From Catonia carolina (Eukaryota > Arthropoda > Insecta > Hemiptera > Achilidae): 64,000 nucleotides of DNA. Every line of letters begins with the position of its first letter. The stretch's first letter is position 1. Positions 1 to 10,193 of this stretch are shown here, one piece after another. The stretch is taken from assembly GCA_035578175.1 (NCBI GenBank), contig JAQMRL010000002.1:96636748-96700747 (forward strand). Direction: 5' to 3'. A program made the position numbers and the translations under genes. The notes beneath the pieces were generated by a model. It did no database searches. It saw nothing but the letters and a program-made list of their open reading frames with translations, and had not been told where the DNA came from.

Positions 1-2
1 TG

Positions 3-2762
3 GACATTCTGGGGGTCAGTGAGATGCGCTGGCCAGGCAATGGTAAGTGTAACAGTGGCCACCACACCGTGTACTACTCTGGAAACGAAGAGGTGCAACA
101 TCGCCATGGAGTAGGTGTAATTGTGTCAAAGAAAGTGAACATTGCCATCAAAAATTTCATCCCTCTTTCAGACCGAGTGATGCTGCTCCAGATACATGCT
201 AAACCAATCGACATAAACATAATTCAAGTTTATGCGCCAACAACAGATGCTGATGAAGCAAGCATAGAGACATTCTATGAGGAAGTTGCTTTGGCCCTGA
301 GATCAACTAAGGCTTATGACATCAATATCATAATGGGTGACTTCAATGCTAAGATTGGTCAAGGAAGAGTGGAGGGAGTGGTAGGTGAATTTGGTCTAGG
401 AAAACGGAATGAGCGAGGCAACAAACTGGTGGAGTTTTGCCAGGAAAACTGCCTGGTTGTCATGAATACGTGTTTCAAATTACCACGTAGAAGGTTATAC
501 ACATGGAAGTCACCTCAGGATAAGGCTGATAATATAGTTCGAAACCAAATAGATTATGTCTTAGTAAATAAGCGTTTCAGAAACAGCATTGTTTCTGTCC
601 GGACTTATCCAGGTGCTGACATAGCATCAGACCACAATCCACTAGTGGGAAACCTGAGAGTCAGATTGCATGCAGTACAAAAGCATTCAGTGAAAACTAG
701 GATAGATGTGACTAAGTTGAAACAGGTTAATCTCAGAGAGAGTGTTCGCCAGGAATTGATTAGGGGATTTAGGAAGATGGACGAGAATGCAGAGATTGAC
801 TCTCAGTGGTTAGTGATAAAGGAGACACTCTTAACAACAAAAAAGCAACTGGAAGCAGACAAGAAAACTCGACATAAAGTATGGATGACAAAGGAAATTC
901 TTGATCTAATGGATCAAAGAAGAGAAAGCAAGGGACAAGATCGAGGAAGGTATATTGCATTGCAGAGAGGGATACGTTCTAAAATAAGAGTAGCTAAAGA
1001 AAAGTGGATGAATGAAAGGTGTCAGGAGATTGAGGAGTTCCAGAGCAAACATGACAATTTCAATCTGCACAGGAAAATTGATGAATTGGCGAACAGACGA
1101 CCTAAGAGGAACACTGGTGTTTTGCTGGATGAAGACGGTAACTTGATCTCCTCTACCTCTGATCAATTGAAAATTTGGGAGAGATACTTGGAAGGACTCT
1201 TTGAAGACAATCGTACAGAAGAGCACGGTGTTACCACAACAGATACAGGTCCAAGTATCCTTAGAAAGGAGGTGAAAAATGTCATTAACAAAATGAAGCC
1301 TGGAAAGGCTCCAGGACCAGATGAAGTTAATGCAGAACTTCTGAAGACCTTGGATGAAGAGGAGCTTGGAACTCTGACATCTTTGTTCAACAGGATATAT
1401 CAGACTGGTATCATTCCCAAGGACTGGCTTAAATCGACATTCATTCCACTGCCAAAGAAGACAAATGCCAAACGTTGTGAAGAGTATCGCACAATTAGTT
1501 TGATGAGTCACATACTTAAGCTTTTCTTAAAGATAATACATGATCGGGTTTTTCGAAAATGTGAGGAGGTTATGACCGAGACTCAATTTGGATTTCGTGG
1601 AGGACTTGGTACTAGAGATGCACTGTTTGCTATACGGGTTCTCACTCAGAGGTGTCAGGATGTCGACAGAGATGTATTCATGTGCTTCATTGATTATGAG
1701 AAGGCGTTTGACCGAGTGCAGCATGCTAAAATGTTGGAAATCTTGCAGCGGGTGGGTCTTGATGGACGTGACATTCGAGTAATTGCAAATTTATATTGGA
1801 GTCAACGTGCAAACATAAAAATTGGCAATGACGGGTCGGAGGAGATCCTAATTCGGCGGGGAGTTCGTCAGGGGTGTGTATTGTCTCCAATGCTCTTCAA
1901 CCTTTATTCGGAGGCCATCTTGTCAGAGGCCCTGGAGGGATGTGGACGTGGCATCAGGGTAAATGGTTTGGAAATCAACAACCTGCGATATGCAGATGAC
2001 ACAGTCCTGATGGCTGGAAGTGCTGAGGATCTGCAGACATTGTTGGACCATGTGAATTTAGTCAGCAACGCTTATGGTTTAAGAATGAATATCCACAAGA
2101 CAAAGTTCCTGGTTGTCAGTAGACATGAAGTAAATGCTGTCCTTTCGGTTGATGGTAGTGTGGTTGAGCGAGTCAAGTTCTATAAGTATCTTGGGTGTCT
2201 CTTAAATGAGAGATGGGACTTTAGTCAGGAGATCAGGGCCCGCATTGAACAGGCAAGAGCTGTATTCATAAAAATGAAAAATTTGCTTTGCAATAGAGAA
2301 CTCAACCTCAGTACAAGACTTCGCATACTCAGATGTTATGTAATTCCTGTACTCATTTATGGTCATGAGGGATGGATATTGACTAAGTCCTTGGAAAGGA
2401 AATTGGAGGCGTTTGAGATGTGGACTTACCGGCGGATGCTCCGCATCTCATGGAAGGATAAAATTACAAATGGGGAAGTTCTAAGCCGTTTGAACAAAAA
2501 TACAGAACTTCTTTTCAATATCAAAAGATGGAAACTCCAATATTTTGGCCATATAGTGCGGAATAAAAAATACCACCTACTGCAGTGCATCATGGAAGGC
2601 AAAATTGAGGGTAAACGAAGACCGGGGAGAAGGAGAATTTCTTGGATGGGGAACCTGCGGGGGTGGTTTGGGACCACCTCAGTTCAACTCTTCAGAGCGG
2701 CTGGTTCCAAGGTTAGAATCATGATGATGATCGCCAATCTCCGACGCGGAGCAGGCATATAG
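3..2762 (+). CDS. RTE-type LINE endonuclease-reverse transcriptase (5' end cut by window)
   Basis: This is the pol protein of a non-LTR retrotransposon: it nicks target DNA and copies the element RNA into the nick. The frame is open to the window edge; codons before the first ATG (24) read DILGVSE, a normal part of the endonuclease, so the true start lies outside. Endonuclease motifs are GDFNAK (about residue 106 counted from the ATG) and SDHNPL (about 201). The reverse transcriptase has FIDYEKAFDRV, GVRQGCVLSP and the catalytic YADD (about 655), then the conserved C-terminal YRRMLRISW block. No internal stop is present. The endonuclease resembles the 'craniofacial development protein 2-like' group, which in ruminants derives from the RTE element BovB, hence the RTE assignment (inference). 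The TAG stop lies only a few bases before a short (AGA)n tail at 2762-2772, as in RTE elements, which have a tiny 3' UTR. Confidence 0.88.
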   Translation, partial: DILGVSEMRWPGNGKCNSGHHTVYYSGNEEVQHRHGVGVIVSKKVNIAIKNFIPLSDRVMLLQIHAKPIDINIIQVYAPTTDADEASIETFYEEVALALRSTKAYDINIIMGDFNAKIGQGRVEGVVGEFGLGKRNERGNKLVEFCQENCLVVMNTCFKLPRRRLYTWKSPQDKADNIVRNQIDYVLVNKRFRNSIVSVRTYPGADIASDHNPLVGNLRVRLHAVQKHSVKTRIDVTKLKQVNLRESVRQELIRGFRKMDENAEIDSQWLVIKETLLTTKKQLEADKKTRHKVWMTKEILDLMDQRRESKGQDRGRYIALQRGIRSKIRVAKEKWMNERCQEIEEFQSKHDNFNLHRKIDELANRRPKRNTGVLLDEDGNLISSTSDQLKIWERYLEGLFEDNRTEEHGVTTTDTGPSILRKEVKNVINKMKPGKAPGPDEVNAELLKTLDEEELGTLTSLFNRIYQTGIIPKDWLKSTFIPLPKKTNAKRCEEYRTISLMSHILKLFLKIIHDRVFRKCEEVMTETQFGFRGGLGTRDALFAIRVLTQRCQDVDRDVFMCFIDYEKAFDRVQHAKMLEILQRVGLDGRDIRVIANLYWSQRANIKIGNDGSEEILIRRGVRQGCVLSPMLFNLYSEAILSEALEGCGRGIRVNGLEINNLRYADDTVLMAGSAEDLQTLLDHVNLVSNAYGLRMNIHKTKFLVVSRHEVNAVLSVDGSVVERVKFYKYLGCLLNERWDFSQEIRARIEQARAVFIKMKNLLCNRELNLSTRLRILRCYVIPVLIYGHEGWILTKSLERKLEAFEMWTYRRMLRISWKDKITNGEVLSRLNKNTELLFNIKRWKLQYFGHIVRNKKYHLLQCIMEGKIEGKRRPGRRRISWMGNLRGWFGTTSVQLFRAAGSKVRIMMMIANLRRGAGI

Positions 2763-2772
2763 AAGAAGAAGA

Positions 2773-4055
2773 TTTATAAATAGGTAGTCAAAAATATCTT
2801 TGTCTACAATTTATTATAACCAGATTCTAAAAAAAACGTGGAGTAAACGTTACAATATTGACCTTATTTTTAACTTCGATTTTACGAAAGTTAATTTTTC
2901 TTTAGTTTTAGTAAATTTTTACACATGATTTTAATTTTACCAAATATATGCTCTGGGCGACTCCTTAATCAAGAAAAAATTAGTACGCACTAACGTTATC
3001 ATAGATACTGCTTGTTGTATTGTTGAAAATTATGTATAAAGTATAATTACGTATATTGTAGTGTAATTGGGTTTATTTTGGAATAAAGACAAAAAAGTAT
3101 TATAAAGCTTAATCATAGAATTCATGTCAAATAAAAATATGTTTGTACTAAAACTTTATGTAGTAAAACGATACTACTACATCTTTAATAATAAGTTATT
3201 ATTAGAATATGAGAAAGCAAATTTTAAGAGTATATATTAAAAACTTTTAAGTTAAGTTCTTCCAAAAGAAATAATTTTTATAAAAGTTTATGGGTTTACT
3301 TATCTAACTTTTCAAAAGTTTGACGAAAGAAAAATTTAACTCTTAACGACGTAAAAGAAATTGTAAGATATTGATGAGAGATATAATAAACATTTTCAAT
3401 CCTTTTTTGTTTGATGGAAAGGGATAATTTTATTATCGTATTTTTTTATTTTTTTTACGTCCTAATCCCTTTCAATAAGAATCCTTTGTTTTATTTCTCG
3501 TAACACAGTGACTTTGTTTTAACTTGTAACAAAAAAAGAACAAATCGTTTACTTTAATAAAATTAGAATTCAAGAAAATAAATATAAGTTTTTGGATATC
3601 TTACTGAAGCAATAAATTTCCAACAAGATGTTAAGTAATAGAATGTTTTAAAAAAATAACTGAAAGAGTTTCTTTGCCGATAATTTGTTTGCTTTATGTT
3701 TATTAAATCCTAGAATACAAACGATAATGTATTTCCTAATAGCCCAAACAGTCGTTGAAAATTACGACAATCAGTTTTATAATGCAGTAGGCCAATAACA
3801 TTGTTCCATTATGTATTTTTTTTTAGTTTGTAGATATTTGTCTTAGCAACATTATTTTAACCACCAACTATTACTTTAACCAATCTTAATAATAAATTAA
3901 GAAAATTATAGAAGAAAAACAAATAATGATATTGATAATAATATAATCATATATTGAAATAGTAATAATAACGTCACTTCATTGTTACAATAAAAAACAT
4001 ATGTTTTACTTATAAAACTAAACTGTAAAAGAAAAGCAGTCAATGATACGCCGTA
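2773..4055. other. AT-rich sequence, no gene seen
   Basis: This stretch is A+T rich with many stops in all frames. I see no coding frame, tRNA-like box or clear repeat boundary. Confidence 0.5.
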
Positions 4056-4182
4056 CTTACTCCTGTACGACGCGCCCCCACGTTAGACGCGTACCCTAAA
4101 AACGGGAGTAAGTTTTTAAGAAATAATAAATTTAGGTAATTAAAACTCACATTAGAAGCATCACTCAATTAGGCTACTCAAT

Positions 4183-4292
4183 CAAATTTAATTACTGAAT
4201 AATTCAGTAATTATATTATAAATAGATTTAGAAGAATTTAGATAATTTAGATTTAGAATATATTTAGATAATTTAGATTTATATATATATAC

Positions 4293-4327
<35 letters not shown>

Positions 4328-4437
4328 TATATTATAAATTTAATTACTGAATAATTCAGTAATAGAAATTATATTCATAATTATTATGAATAAAAGTAAA
4401 AGAAATTATATTCATAATTATTATGAATATAATTTCT
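4183..4437. repeat. Cluster of perfect AT palindromes around a (TA)n tract
   Basis: A 21-bp palindrome (ATTACTGAATAATTCAGTAAT) occurs at 4191-4211 and again at 4343-4363. Between them is a (TA)n run at about 4280-4322. At 4401-4437 lies a palindrome with 17-bp perfect arms and a 3-base centre, preceded by a shortened copy of itself (about 4365-4391). The cluster abuts the broken end of the pogo-like coding relic and may have formed with its truncation. Confidence 0.7.
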
Positions 4438-4750
4438 TTCGCCTTTAAATTTGCCATCTCCGTTGATATTGCCAACCCTTCTCGACGACGGTCTTCAATG
4501 TAGGACAATAGTTGTTCTTCTACTTATGGAAATTTTCGTTTTCCTTCGCGAATTGCTCTTCTGTTTTTATTGGAATCTTGAAGCTTTCTTTTTGCCTTAT
4601 CCAATCTCTTACACAGGATTCCGGAATGTCATACTTACGGTTCACTGCATGGTTACCAATTTCTTCTGCTTCAAGACGACCTTTTCATCTTTACCTTTTC
4701 ATCTTTCATTTACCTGCAGTAAATGAACGCAAACGCTTTACAGAACTCAT
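4438..4750 (-). pseudogene. pogo/Tigger transposase N-terminal fragment (CENP-B-like HTH)
   Basis: Read on the minus strand from an ATG at 4750, the sequence gives MSSVKRLRSFTAG, then in shifted frames NRKYDIPESCVRDWIRQKE and YIEDRRREGLAISTEM followed by NLKAKEI. This order (basic start, helix-turn-helix with a SCVRDW-type recognition helix, then the EDRRREGLAIST block) matches the paired helix-turn-helix DNA-binding region of Tigger/pogo transposases and CENP-B. At least three stops and one frameshift interrupt it, and it ends at the palindrome at 4401-4437, so the DDE catalytic domain is absent. It is non-functional. The family call rests on motif recognition only. Confidence 0.6.
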
Positions 4751-5173
4751 TTTCACTTAATAAACTGTCTGAACCAAATATGCACCTGATCCCGACTGGG
4801 CTGTAAACTGAAAAGTATGAGTTGTAAGTAAACGGTCTATTTATCGTACATACGAAAATCCCCGAAGAAGATTAATTGAACAGACACTTTTGCTGTGAAG
4901 CCTTACAGCGGATGTGACTCACCACTACTTGTTATTTTACAAAGTGTTATAGTCGTTGTTAAATTCAAGCAAATTGCAATTTGTTTATACAAAAATATTA
5001 CTTCTATCCAAAATTCCATGAAAAAAATAGTTTACCACCGGACAGTATTTGATGATTTAGATGATCGTACAACCCAACCACATACCAGTATTGTATCTAC
5101 CAGAAAACCCCGAATATGACGCGCCCCTACGAATTTTGCGTTAGATTGTTAGAAAAAAGCTTCGCGTCATACT

Positions 5174-6295
5174 CGAGTAAATACAGTAGGCTAGTTTATA
5201 ATATACTGTCGACTCTCCGTGTTTGCGTATTCAGTATTCGCGGTTCCATTTTTTTTACCGTTTTCGGTTTCGCGGTGAGTTAAATTCAATATTGGCTGTT
5301 TGTTCCGAACGAAAACGAATTAGGGAAACGATGATAAAATGCATGATAAAGATGATTAAATACGTGATAAAGATAAAAACTGCAGTAGGCCTACATAATA
5401 GTACGTATGTAGTTGTAGTACAGTACCGGGTTATGTTATTAAGTTTTGGTGAAGTAAGAATCGTCCCCTTTACTGCAATCGGCCTACACCGGATGTTAAA
5501 ACACATATTTTATTTTTAATAGTATTCTTATCGTATGTAAATAACAGGTCAGTAACGTAAATAAAAGGAGACGTACGGCAATAATATTTTATTGATATTT
5601 TCCTGTCCAGAATTACGTAAACGTTTTAGTTCATTATTTTTCCATTCAAAGAAATTTAACGATCGGTTTTTTCCCGACTCAAGTTTTCTATATCTCGAGG
5701 TGACCAAATTTTTAACAATACTCAGCAGTATGACACGTCTTTTTCATAAAAAAAACCGACGTAAGAATCAGATACACAGACAACTTAACACACCGTAAAC
5801 TACAACTGAACTGGACGCTGCTGGCCATGTAAATAACTACAGAGTAATGATATCCCACTAACGTAGCCCGTTTTTCCACTAAAATTTTCTCAAATTTTGG
5901 TTATATTGACATCTGTTGATAGCTTACAGAACTAAAACTGTTATAAGTTACTAGAGTACATTACATAGGCCATAAATCCAGCAAAAACCGCGTTTTTCAA
6001 AATTTTGTAACATAGGCCCTTCTTACGGACATCTATTCAGTTATTTTAACCAATTTAACGATACCTAAGTATTTAACATCTTTGTTTATGTTTTACGATT
6101 TAATATTATTTAGCCTACACTATTTAACAAACAACACATATGAACAAATTTAAATGATAGTTCTGTTACGATAAACTAAAATATCGTATAGCGTACGTGC
6201 TAATGATACGTTCCAAAGTGTTTATTTTTGTAATGTATTCAAAAATTAAACAGGTCAACAACAAAATGTAGTTTAAAGAAATGTAAACAAAATTC
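5174..6295. other. No gene seen
   Basis: Less AT-biased than its neighbours near 5180-5500, but the short open frames there have no recognisable domain. A GCG/GTGAGT at about 5270-5280 resembles a splice donor, which alone is not evidence of a gene. Confidence 0.4.
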
Positions 6296-6314
6296 TTTTT
6301 TTTTTATTTATAAA

Positions 6315-6347
6315 GGTCGCATCAACTTCTAATGGTTATTAGCGACC
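6315..6347 (-). other. 3'-terminal RNA stem-loop of the I-clade LINE
   Basis: In element orientation GGTCGC (6342-6347) pairs with GCGACC (6315-6320) across a 21-base loop, just before the A-rich tail. A relative at 41940-41999 keeps the stem but its outer pair is C-G instead of G-C. That compensatory change suggests the RNA structure matters, probably for recognition by the element's own reverse transcriptase (inference). Confidence 0.6.
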
Positions 6348-6428
6348 ACAATAGGAGTTATAAGTACTAATAACAGTAAAAACAATAATTTCATAAATTA
6401 AAACATTAAAAGTAAAAATTGGTAGGCT

Positions 6429-9400
6429 TCAGATTTTGTCTTCAACAGCGATATAGCGTAGAAATTTCAAAATTTTGTAACAACTGTCTTTACACCTAAC
6501 ATTGTTTTGAAAAGTTTCAGAAACACCAAGAAGTATACGGGTGCCTTGAAGTTTTCTACATTCTGAAACTATATGCGAAACCGTTGCTTTTTCGTCGCAG
6601 AAAGGGCACACTGTCGGCGTAGATTTTGTGAGCAGATGTTGGTGTGATATATATGAGTGCCCAATTCGCAATCGGCAGATGACAATCTGTTCCCTGCGAT
6701 TATGAAACTCGGGTAGAGGAAATTCTCCTAAAGTTTTTCGTACCATATGGAGTTTCGAAGGTGCCATCTCGGTCCACCTATAGTTCCAGAAATCAAATAG
6801 TTTTCTGTTGACGTGTGCCTTTAGGTCAGAATGAGAGACCCGATGGAAATGTTCGTGTAAGTGAACAGCACTCTTGGCCGCAAGATCGGCTTTTTCGTTG
6901 CCTGGAATCCCTACATGAGACGGAATCCAGGTAAACACTATTTCAAAATTGTGTGCAGTCAACTCAGAAATTAGCTCTTGGATTTCTTGAATTATTGGTA
7001 CATGACACTGGACATTCCCTATTGCTTGCAGACCAGACAATGAATCGGTGAAAATAACATATTTAGAAGGAGTTAAATGTTTAAATTTTTCGAGAGTACA
7101 GAGTATCGCATACACTTCGCAGAAGAAAGACGAACATACATCATTAAGCTTAACTTGTACAGTCTCGTAGGGAAAGACAACAGCACATGTACATCCTTCT
7201 GCCGACCTAGATCCATCAGTGTATATCATATTATACTGTGAAAAATTATTGCTGAGTTCATTAAAGTAGGTTTTGAAAATATTAGGATGAGTTGATGCCT
7301 TACAGAGGGCTGAAAGTGATGTATTAATGTTTGGTGAAACAGATAACCAAGGAGGGATTTTAGAATGCATTCTTGAAAAGACCGGCGGCAGCTTACTTGA
7401 AATTTTTGACAAAGAAACTTTAAGACGTTCCCCAAGAGGCAATGGACACAATGCGTTGGACAGATAAAAACCAGAACAGCTGTTGTGAAATATAGCTTGG
7501 TAACAAGGATTGTCTGGAGCAGCAGAGACATGCAGCGCATAAGCAAACAAAAGTTTCATTCTTCTGATCTCCAACGGGTATTCTCCAGACTCAGCTAGCA
7601 CGCTTAAAACAGGACTTGTAATGAAAGCTCCTAGCGCCATTCGTAAATTCGATGAGTGAATAGAGTTTAAGGTGTCTAAAATATGTTTCCTTGCTGAAGC
7701 ATAGGTGATAGATCCATAATCAAGTTTTGCACGAATTAGTGCTTTGTATGTTGACAAGATAACGTTTTTGTCTGCGCCCCATTTACTAGAAGAGATGGAT
7801 TTAATAATATTCATTCTCGCTTGACATTCCTTTTTGAGATTGGAGATGTGAGTCCTCCAGGAAAGTTTATCGTCAAATAGAAGACCAAGAATTTTCAGTT
7901 GACGAACTTGCTGCAATTCATGTTGTCCAAGATGAAGGTGAATATCTGGTAAGTTGAATCTATTTCTTGAGAAAGTTATGAACCGAGACTTGTTCCCAGA
8001 AAATTTAAATCCGGATTTTTCTGACCAATTATTCAATTTAGTAAGGGATTCTTGCAGAAGCTCTTGTGTGGTCTTTAAATTTTTCCCCTTACAAAAAAAG
8101 GTGATATCGTCGGCGAAGGCAAAGACTTTTACTGGAGAAGTGACAACGGACATAGCTTCATTAATAGCTACTAAAAACAACGTTACACTCAAAACTGATC
8201 CCTGAGGTACACCATTTCGTATCGGAACAGCAAAAGAGTGTGAATCTCTAACCTTTACGCGGATGGTTCGATGTTGTAGGAAGTTGGCTACAAAATTTAA
8301 TATTCGTCCAGTGACACCAGCATCACATATAATTTTGACAGTTCGGTCTTTCCAAACCATATCGTACGCCTTCTCAATGTCCAAACACACAGCAACAAGG
8401 TGGTGGTTTTTCACAAAGGCGTTACACACGTTCGTTTCCATGTAGGTCAGTACATCAAGTGTTGATCGATGTTTACGAAAGCCACTTTGCCAGGGCGAGA
8501 AGAAATTAATTTTGTCGAGATGCCATAAAATTCTGGTGTTAACAACCTTTTCCATAAGTTTGCACATCGTGGAGGTCAAGGCAATGGGACGATAGTTCTC
8601 CGCTTTACTACGATCTTTTTTGGGCTTGTGAATAGGGACAACTACCGCTTGTCTCCAGATGGCCGGAAATGACTTTTCCGCAAGGATTTCATTAAAGAGA
8701 TCAGTAATGTATGTAATTGCTACTTCCGGAAGATGTTTTAAAAAGAAATTATGCACATTATCAGGACCTGCAGCAGAAGTTTTTAATTTACACAGGTGTC
8801 CTTCCACTTCTGAAACCTGAATCGGCGTATTAAGGAAGTAATCAGAGGCAGTAGTATTAGACAAGATTCGAGGGATCGTAATGTTTGAAGACAATTTGTG
8901 CTGTAAAAATTCAGGAGTATAATTCCGATCACTAGAACAATTTGCAAAGGACGTAGCAAATATGTTGGCAATTTCTTGTGGGTTAGTTATAATCTGATCG
9001 TTATGTAACAACGAGCGAGGATAACGAGACATTTTTGGATATCGATTAATTCTTCTAATCTTACTCCATAAGTCAGATATAGTAGCAGAGGAAGAGAGTC
9101 CAGAAATAAAAGAAATCCATGATTGTTTTTTGCTCTTTTTAAATATAAAACGTGCTTTAGCCCTTAGTTGTTTAAATATGATGAAGTTAGCGGTCGTGGG
9201 GTGGCGCTTGTAATGAGAAAGAGCTTTCTTAGAATTTTGTAGTGCGATCTTACAATCACTATTCCACCAAGGCACAGAAGGCTTGTTAGATACACCAATA
9301 GCTTTCGGAATTGCACTATCAGCTGCTTCAAGGATTATTGCGTTCAGGCTGGTTACTTTTTCATCGATAGAGAAGCTGTTCGACGGTTGTGAAGATTTCA

Positions 9401-10172
9401 AGTAGCCGATTCCCAAGGATACCATTTCACGAAAGAGATCTAGATTTGCTAACTGGAACTTCCATTTTCTTACGTAATTTCCGTTGTCGATCGGAGTACA
9501 TCGGAACAGGTCGATTATAATCGGAAAATGATCACTGCCGTACAAGTCATCCTCCGTGGACCACTCAAACATGTGAGATATATTAGCAGAGCAAATGGAT
9601 AAATCAATTGCACTAAAAGTTCTAGAAGAGCTATTGAAATGCGTAGGAGCGCCGTTGTTCAAGAGGACAAGTTCAGGATTAGTTAGGAGGTTTTCAATAA
9701 TTCGTCCTCGTGAGTTCGTTTCATGGGATCCCCACACAACATTATGACTATTGAAGTCTCCAAGAAAAACAAAAGGTCGTGGAAGTTGTCTCAATAAAGT
9801 GTTGAGGTCGTGTACAGAAAACCCAGTTTGGTTGGGAATGTAAAGGTTACAAATAGTAAGAAATCCGCCTGGCAGCATAACAGAGACTGCCGTCACCTCG
9901 AGACAACTTGTAAGCTTTATTTCTGTAGCAGGGCAGCAATCTGACACGAATATTGCTACACCTCCACTTGCGTGGTCTGAAAAATTTCGATTTTTAAAAA
10001 CTACTGAATAATTTGGTAAATTGCCATGAAAGGTGTTTTTAAAATTAGTTTCTTGAATGCAGATGACAGAAGGCCTATGCTTATTTACTAGCAACTGCAA
10101 AGCTTCTTTTTGCGACCTAAAACTGTTCATATTCCATTGAAGTATGGAGCAATTACTCGCATTCTCATTCAT
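6429..10172 (-). CDS. I-clade LINE ORF2: endonuclease, reverse transcriptase, RNase H
   Basis: This 1247-residue replicase has no internal stop. The apurinic-type endonuclease is at the start: LQWNMNS, CIQETNF, GDFNSHN (about residue 137), then GSDHFPI. The reverse transcriptase follows, with QGSVL and FADDITFF (about 682). The RNase H domain comes next: YTDGS (about 982), the CEVYAI glutamate, FTDS (about 1042) and GNEKADLAAK, so all four acidic residues of the D-E-D-D set are visible. A C-terminal zinc-binding motif C-X2-C-X8-H-X4-C lies at about 1194. The start is an ATG at 10170-10172. It lies 21 bases after the ORF1 stop, in the same frame, so translation is probably by reinitiation, as reported for the Drosophila I factor, or by readthrough. 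It would act as an RNP that copies RNA at a nicked chromosomal target. Confidence 0.9.
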   Translation of the reverse strand: MNENASNCSILQWNMNSFRSQKEALQLLVNKHRPSVICIQETNFKNTFHGNLPNYSVVFKNRNFSDHASGGVAIFVSDCCPATEIKLTSCLEVTAVSVMLPGGFLTICNLYIPNQTGFSVHDLNTLLRQLPRPFVFLGDFNSHNVVWGSHETNSRGRIIENLLTNPELVLLNNGAPTHFNSSSRTFSAIDLSICSANISHMFEWSTEDDLYGSDHFPIIIDLFRCTPIDNGNYVRKWKFQLANLDLFREMVSLGIGYLKSSQPSNSFSIDEKVTSLNAIILEAADSAIPKAIGVSNKPSVPWWNSDCKIALQNSKKALSHYKRHPTTANFIIFKQLRAKARFIFKKSKKQSWISFISGLSSSATISDLWSKIRRINRYPKMSRYPRSLLHNDQIITNPQEIANIFATSFANCSSDRNYTPEFLQHKLSSNITIPRILSNTTASDYFLNTPIQVSEVEGHLCKLKTSAAGPDNVHNFFLKHLPEVAITYITDLFNEILAEKSFPAIWRQAVVVPIHKPKKDRSKAENYRPIALTSTMCKLMEKVVNTRILWHLDKINFFSPWQSGFRKHRSTLDVLTYMETNVCNAFVKNHHLVAVCLDIEKAYDMVWKDRTVKIICDAGVTGRILNFVANFLQHRTIRVKVRDSHSFAVPIRNGVPQGSVLSVTLFLVAINEAMSVVTSPVKVFAFADDITFFCKGKNLKTTQELLQESLTKLNNWSEKSGFKFSGNKSRFITFSRNRFNLPDIHLHLGQHELQQVRQLKILGLLFDDKLSWRTHISNLKKECQARMNIIKSISSSKWGADKNVILSTYKALIRAKLDYGSITYASARKHILDTLNSIHSSNLRMALGAFITSPVLSVLAESGEYPLEIRRMKLLFAYALHVSAAPDNPCYQAIFHNSCSGFYLSNALCPLPLGERLKVSLSKISSKLPPVFSRMHSKIPPWLSVSPNINTSLSALCKASTHPNIFKTYFNELSNNFSQYNMIYTDGSRSAEGCTCAVVFPYETVQVKLNDVCSSFFCEVYAILCTLEKFKHLTPSKYVIFTDSLSGLQAIGNVQCHVPIIQEIQELISELTAHNFEIVFTWIPSHVGIPGNEKADLAAKSAVHLHEHFHRVSHSDLKAHVNRKLFDFWNYRWTEMAPSKLHMVRKTLGEFPLPEFHNRREQIVICRLRIGHSYISHQHLLTKSTPTVCPFCDEKATVSHIVSECRKLQGTRILLGVSETFQNNVRCKDSCYKILKFLRYIAVEDKI

Positions 10173-10193
10173 CAGTACTGCAGTCCGATAGAG

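Larger units (their letters stand above)
4056..5173 (-). mobile_element. Degraded pogo/Tigger-like DNA transposon (boundaries tentative)
   Basis: The interior carries an N-terminal CENP-B-like DNA-binding region on the minus strand (4438-4750). The outer sequences carry related short motifs: GTACGACGCG at 4065-4074 and, inverted, CGCGTCATAC at 5163-5172. Each end also has a second copy facing the other way (CGCGTAC near 4088-4094; TATGACGCG at 5115-5123), so each end can fold on itself. The left end is bracketed by CTTACTCC and GGAGTAAG (4056-4112). I infer these are terminal or subterminal repeats of a DNA transposon. The catalytic part of the transposase is missing. Confidence in the element type is moderate, in the boundaries low. 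Confidence 0.45.

Noticed and set aside
906..1511. 201-codon minus-strand frame over the first LINE
   Set aside because: Antisense to the open endonuclease-RT frame and without any domain.
5260..5285. Exon-like end with GCG/GTGAGT
   Set aside because: A single splice-donor match with no coding frame or promoter is expected by chance in 64 kb.
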